Position numbers and translations under genes: made by a program
Notes under the pieces: model-generated
Database searches by the model: none
What the model was told of the DNA's origin: nothing
What the model saw: only the letters and a program-made list of their open reading frames with translations
In this document: positions 1 to 4,400 of the stretch, in pieces
Layout: each line of letters begins with the position of its first letter
Position numbering within the stretch: position 1 is the stretch's first letter
From: an uncultured Porphyromonadaceae bacterium
GTDB lineage: Bacteria; Bacteroidota; Bacteroidia; Bacteroidales; Muribaculaceae
Direction: 5' to 3'
Assembly (NCBI GenBank): GCA_938027385.1
Contig: CALJBF010000126.1
Span: 1 to 6,477, forward strand
DNA: 6,477 nt

Positions 1-1120
1 GGCGGTCGAGCAGCAGCGACAGCACCTGGAAGTGGTAGTTCTGCTCGTTGCCCACCACGTAGATCATGCGGTCGATGGGGTAGTCCTCGAAACGCAGTTT
101 GGCGGTGCCGATGTCCTGGGTCATGTAGACCGAGGTGCCGTCGGCGCGCAGGAGCAGTTTGTGGTCAAGACCGGCATCGGTGAGGTCGGCCCATACCGAG
201 CCGTCATCCTTGCGGTACATGATACCCTTCTCGAGTCCTTCGAGCACCTTCGACTTTCCTTCGAGGTAGGTCTCCGACTCGTAGTATATCTTGTCGAAGT
301 CAACGCCCATTCGGCGGTATGTCTTGTCGAACCCGTCGTAGACCCACGAGTTCATCTTCTCCCAGAGGGCACGCACCTCGGGGTCTTTCTGCTCCCAGCG
401 GCGCAGCATCTCGCGGGCCTCGGCCATGAGCGGGGCCTGCGCCTTGGCGTCATCCTCGGTCATCCCCGTGGCCATGAGTTCTTTCACCTGCTCGCGGTAT
501 TTCTTGTCGAACAGCACGTAGAAGTCGCCGATCAGGTGGTCGCCCTTCTTGCCGGTCGACTCGGGTGTGGCGCCCTCGCCCCACTTCTGCCAGGCGAGCA
601 TCGACTTGCAGATGTGTATGCCGCGGTCGTTCACGATGTTGGTCTTCACCACGCGGTTGCCGCAGGCCTTGAGAATCTGCGACAGCGAGTAGCCCAGCAG
701 GTTGTTGCGCACATGCCCCAGGTGCAGGGGCTTGTTGGTGTTGGGCGACGAATATTCCACCATCACCAGGGGCGACTCATCTGTGGCCTCGGTGAACCCG
801 TAGGTCTCGCCGGCGTCGGCGATGGCCTTAAGCACGGTCGAGAAATATGTGGGGCGGATGACGATGTTCAGGAACCCTTTCACCACGTTGAAACGGTCGA
901 CGGCCGGCTCGTTCTCCACGAGCCACTGGCCGATTTCGGTGGCCACGGCCTCCGGGGCCTTGCGCGCGGCTTTCACCCAGGGAAACACCACTACGGTGAG
1001 GTTCCCCTCGAACTCTTTGCGGGTGGTCTGCGGAACAATCGATTCGGCGGGGGTGTCAACGCCGTAAAGGGCTTTCACGGCGTGGCTTACGGCCTGTGAG
1101 ATGATGCTGTCGATCTGCAT
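1..1120 (-). CDS. argS: Arginyl-tRNA synthetase (ArgRS), N-terminal part; C-terminus runs off the left edge
   Basis: This is a class I aminoacyl-tRNA synthetase that charges tRNA-Arg with arginine in the cytoplasm. I translated the minus strand from the ATG at 1120; the frame is open to base 1 and gives 373 codons. The start MQIDSIISQAVSHAVKALYG fits the N-terminal tRNA-binding (Add-1) domain, about residues 1-105. The catalytic core follows, with SPNTNKPLHLGHVRNN carrying the HIGH signature as HLGH at residues 133-136 (bases 713-724). Further family blocks are DGTSVYMTQDIG from residue 327 and YVVGNEQ at 354-360. Bacteroidota ArgRS is usually close to 600 residues, so the KMSKS loop and DALR anticodon-binding domain lie outside the window. 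No other ATG lies in frame between 1120 and the SRP RNA, so this start is well supported; no Shine-Dalgarno sequence precedes it, as is usual in Bacteroidota. It lies about 50 bases downstream of ffs, with no clear promoter of its own. The family call is near certain. Confidence 0.97.
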   Translation of the reverse strand, partial: MQIDSIISQAVSHAVKALYGVDTPAESIVPQTTRKEFEGNLTVVVFPWVKAARKAPEAVATEIGQWLVENEPAVDRFNVVKGFLNIVIRPTYFSTVLKAIADAGETYGFTEATDESPLVMVEYSSPNTNKPLHLGHVRNNLLGYSLSQILKACGNRVVKTNIVNDRGIHICKSMLAWQKWGEGATPESTGKKGDHLIGDFYVLFDKKYREQVKELMATGMTEDDAKAQAPLMAEAREMLRRWEQKDPEVRALWEKMNSWVYDGFDKTYRRMGVDFDKIYYESETYLEGKSKVLEGLEKGIMYRKDDGSVWADLTDAGLDHKLLLRADGTSVYMTQDIGTAKLRFEDYPIDRMIYVVGNEQNYHFQVLSLLLDR

Positions 1121-1168
1121 GGCGGTGTGATTGGCTTGTATGGTCAGTTTGAAAAAAGCTCTGAAATT

Positions 1169-1181
1169 AAAAAAGGGTAAG
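1169..1181 (-). terminator. Probable intrinsic terminator of ffs (closing stem of SRP RNA plus U-tract)
   Basis: The 3' arm of the SRP RNA closing helix, CUUACCC (1181-1175), is followed at once by six U residues (1174-1169). With its partner arm at 1271-1265, the whole SRP hairpin could act as an intrinsic terminator. The lower stem is only moderately GC-rich, so read-through into argS is plausible. No promoter matching the Bacteroidota consensus was seen between this point and the argS start. Confidence 0.5.
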
Positions 1182-1272
1182 CTTACTACATCGCACCGCT
1201 ACGACCCCCTACCGCTGCTTCGATCAAGACCTGACGGAGTTCGGGGGGAGCTGGTCGTGTAGGACTTACCCG
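1175..1272 (-). ncRNA. ffs: Signal recognition particle RNA, small bacterial type (4.5S RNA)
   Basis: This is the RNA core of the signal recognition particle, which binds Ffh and targets nascent membrane and secreted proteins to FtsY and the Sec translocon. Read on the minus strand, bases 1237-1212 contain the domain IV signature GUCAGGUC, then a short loop, then GAAGCAGC, as in E. coli 4.5S RNA. The flanks fold into the expected long hairpin: GGGUAAG (1271-1265) pairs with CUUACCC (1181-1175), CUACA (1262-1258) with UGUAG (1190-1186), CGAC (1257-1254) with GUCG (1205-1202), a C-run (1248-1243) with a G-run (1209-1205), and CCG (1237-1235) with CGG (1214-1212). No Alu domain is visible, so it is the short form. 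The apical loop is not the usual GGAA. A Bacteroidota promoter sits just upstream and a U6 tract just downstream. Ends are inferred from the promoter and closing stem and may be off by a few bases. Confidence 0.94.
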
Positions 1273-1276
1273 ACCG

Positions 1277-1307
1277 CAAAGTTACAACTTTTCCACAAAT
1301 CTACAAA
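1277..1307 (-). promoter_or_regulatory. Bacteroidota-type sigma-70 (sigma-ABfr) promoter for ffs
   Basis: On the minus strand the -33 element TTTG (1307-1304) is followed after exactly 19 bases by TAACTTTG (1284-1277), which matches the Bacteroides -7 consensus TAnnTTTG. The usual spacing is 19-21 bases. Transcription should start about four bases further on, near 1273, at the 5' end of the folded SRP RNA. The surrounding DNA (about 1277-1318) is AT-rich against a GC-rich background. A second TTTG (1299-1296) lies too close to the -7 box to serve as the -33 element. Confidence 0.85.
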
Positions 1308-1318
1308 ATTTATTTTGT
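1303..1318. repeat. Perfect 7-bp inverted repeat overlapping the -33 element of the ffs promoter
   Basis: ACAAAAT (1303-1309) and ATTTTGT (1312-1318) are exact reverse complements separated by TT. The left arm contains the -33 TTTG of the ffs promoter. It could be a protein-binding dyad, or simply chance symmetry in AT-rich promoter DNA. No family of regulator is suggested by the sequence. Confidence 0.3.
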
Positions 1319-1357
1319 GCCGCAACAGGAAACCGCGTGAGGGCGACATGTCCTGGT

Positions 1358-1409
1358 AAAAACGGAAGGTGTCGCAAAATCCGGCAGACAGGCCCGGTTT
1401 TGCGACACC
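1358..1409 (-). terminator. Rho-independent terminator after the giant surface-protein gene
   Basis: A 12-bp perfect inverted repeat pairs GGTGTCGCAAAA (1368-1379) with TTTTGCGACACC (1398-1409). It is extended inward by CCGG (1381-1384) with CCGG (1394-1397) after one bulged base. On the minus strand it begins 27 bases past the stop codon and is followed by TTCCG and then five T residues (1362-1358). The U-tract is short and displaced by five bases, but the stem is very strong. It separates the giant gene from ffs. Confidence 0.8.
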
Positions 1410-1435
1410 CTCGGTTTTCAGGAATCAGATATGTG

Positions 1436-4400
1436 TCAGCGCATGATCAGGCGCCAGGCGCTGTTGCCGCAGACGGCGATGTAGAATCCGGCGGGGAGCG
1501 CGCTTATGTCGGCCCGGCCTGCGGTGTCTGTGCATGTGCTCATCACCATCACGCCGGCGGTGTTATAGAGTGTGACGTCGCTGTCAGGCAGACATGTGGC
1601 AAGTATGCCGCCGGTAACGAAGGTCGCATTGCCGTCAGGTGTCATGGTGCCGTCAGTGCCGGGCAACGCTATGCCGGTGGGGATGTATTCGTAGGCGCCC
1701 ACGGTGGGATGCTCGGTGTCGCGGGGCATCCCCTCGATGTCGGTGGTCACGACGTCAAGCGGTATCCCGGCCTGAAGACCGTCGAAGGTGGCAGGGTATA
1801 GCGGACGGGCGCTGTCTGAATCGTCGAACGGCACGGCGATATTGATTCCGTCGGTCTCGCCTGATGCGAGAACCCACTGGTTGAAGGTCATCTTCTGGTC
1901 GTAACTGCCGCCCCAGTAAGCATATGTGGCGCCTTCGGTGTAGCCTGCATTGTTGCGGTATGCGGCACCCGATGGGCCGTACTGCTCTTTGATGACATAG
2001 TCGCCGTCGGCGCACTGCCAGAGGTTGTTGGCTATTGTGCCGCTGACGGTGGTGCCGCTCTTGACATTGATTATCAGTGGTATGGCCACGCCGCCGGGGG
2101 CGGTGGCGGTCTGCACGGTGTTGTGTGCCAGAGTGAATCCGGTGAAGGGCTTGCCCGACGAGTTGTAGAGCTGGATTCCGGCGCCCGACTGCTCGCGGGT
2201 ATTGATGTCGATGACGTTGTTGGCGATCAGTACAGGGGCATCGGCCGATCCGCCGAGCATGCGCAGATACAGACCATAGACGCCGGTCTTGTCATATTTC
2301 AGGGTGTTTCCGGTAATCTCCGCGGGCCCCGAGATGTTCAGGTCTATCATCTGGCAGTAGTTCTTGTCGTCATGGCTGCCGGTGCCTGTGAAACGGTTGC
2401 CGGTTACGGAGACCCCCTTGGCCATGTAGGCGTAGACAGCCTGATACCCCTGGTCGGCGAACGAGCAACCTTCGATGTCGAGGCCGTCTGATACAGGCTG
2501 GTTTATCGAGCCGGAGCCGAATTTCACGGCCGTGTAGCCGCCGGTGAGCGAGGTATTCGTGATCGAGAGCCTTTCGTTCACGGGAGCGGTGGCCGACGGA
2601 GCGGCGTATGAGTTTACAAGTGTCAGGTTGTTGTAGGTGGTGTTCGATGTCGGGGCGCTGATTACGCAGTTGTCTATGGCGATGTCAGAGCAGCCCGAGG
2701 CGATGTGTACCACCGAGGGGAACTGTACGTTTGTGGTGCGCACGGTAAGCCCCTCGACCGTGACGTGCGATGTGCCGCGCAGGGTGAGCACGCCGTAGTA
2801 GTGCTCGAGCTTGTCGTCGGTGTACGGTGGCTCGCTCCACTGGTTCCATACCAGCACGGCGTCGGCAGGGTCGCCGCTCTCGCCGCGTATGGTTATGGTG
2901 TTGGTCTCCGATACGCCCTGTATGTGGTCGAGTTCCACACGCTCGTTGTATGTGCCCGGCTCGACAATGAATGTGACGGGACCCTCGATGCCTGCGCTCA
3001 TGTCGGCCACTGCCGACGAGATGTCGGCGTATGTGGCCTCGGCCGACAGACCTATGCGGAATGTGCCTTTGAAACCGTCGACCACCGTTGCCCTGGCTGT
3101 CGGGAGCATGTCGAGTGCCGCCGTGGCGTCTTTGCCGTCGGCAGAGTATGCAATGGCCTCCGGCACAAGCGTGGCGGTGGAGGCGGTGGGAGCGTCGTCG
3201 CCCACGGTGCCCTGAATCCAGAAATGGTATGTGCCCTCGGTCTCGAAGGTCAGGGGTGCGGCGGGAACGAATGTCGCTGTCGAGCCGTCGGTCTCGGCTA
3301 TCGGTGTGTTGCGGATGAATGTGGCGTCGGCACCGGTGGCATACAGGCGCAGACCGGTGAGGATGCCGTCATTGTCGGTAAGGCCGAATGTGAGACTGCT
3401 GACAGTAATCGGGTTCTTGTCGCCGGCGACGGTGATTTTCATCCCCGAGAGGAGTACGTCGCTCCCTCGGGTAGCCTCGCCGTTGCCTGTGGGGATGCTT
3501 TCTATGTCGTCGAATCTCAGCGGTTGGCGTGCGTCGCAAGAAAGCTCGCATTTCCACCCCTCCTCCCTGGCTATTGTCATCGAGTGGTATTCGATGGTCA
3601 GCGAGCCGTCTTCGCGCACTGAGGTGACCGAGACGGGGTAGACGGTGTTGCAGTCGACACCCAGAGGCTCGGCGCCCCCGGTAACGGTGATATACTGGTT
3701 CGAGGGGTTGACGTTGAATGAGCCTTCGGTGAATTTTGCCGTGATTTTTCCGCCTGCGAGGGCCGGACGTGCGGTGAGTGTGTAGTCGTTGGTGAGATAT
3801 GCGGCCGTGACGCCGTTGACGATCACGGGATATTCGCCGACCTCCACAACCTGCTCCTTGTCACCCAGTACGGGATCGTATGTGTTGACAGTGAGAATCT
3901 CCCCTTCCGGGTCGGGATTCACGACAGTCAGCGCGGCGCCTCCGGCGGTCAGGGCTGATACCTTGGCGTCGATTACCGAGCCGGGAGCGGCGTCGGGGCT
4001 GATGCCGGCCAGGAGCCAGAAGGTATTGTCACCCTCGGCAAGTGTGGCCGCGGAATCAAACGTGACGGTGTCGCCTTCGGGCTGTGCGGTGGCTATGACT
4101 GTTGCCCCCTGCGGGGTGTCGTTGTGGCCCGATGAGGCGAGCGACATCTTGGTGTAGACCGACGTGTCGCCTTTCAGGGTGAATGTCACGCTCTGGAGAC
4201 TCACGGGGTCAAGGTTGCCCTCGGTCTCGATATTGATGCCGATTACCGGTACAGCGGTGGCCGATGTGACAGGCACGGTGGTGAGACCCGAGGGGAAGGC
4301 CTCGGCAGTCTTTACCGTCATGGGGCGTGACAGATACTGGCGCACCTCGCCTATGAATCCGTATTCCGAACCCTTGGTCATGCTTGAGCCGGTGGCACCG

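Noticed and set aside
32..1099. Long plus-strand open frame of 355 codons
   Set aside because: It lies wholly opposite argS, whose translation matches ArgRS signatures. The plus-strand product is Val/His/Gly-rich with no recognisable domain, as expected of the antisense of a GC-rich gene.
1175..1272. Structured intergenic RNA as a possible tRNA or riboswitch
   Set aside because: It has no cloverleaf or T-loop signature. The GUCAGGUC...GAAGCAGC core and single long hairpin identify SRP RNA.
1326..1355. CAGGA (1326-1330) with TCCTG (1351-1355), and the palindrome GACATGTC (1345-1352)
   Set aside because: The arms are short and the loop is long, and there is no adjacent U-tract or promoter relation; this is within chance expectation.
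1541..1552. CATCACCATCAC on the plus strand, resembling a His-tag coding stretch
   Set aside because: It is on the non-coding strand of the giant gene, where the minus strand encodes VMVM of the sorting domain. There is no vector context.
2705..3622. Plus-strand open frame of 305 codons, with other plus-strand frames across 1337-6014
   Set aside because: They are antisense shadows of the giant surface-protein gene, with biased composition, no coherent domains and overlapping frames. High GC at third codon positions removes antisense stops.
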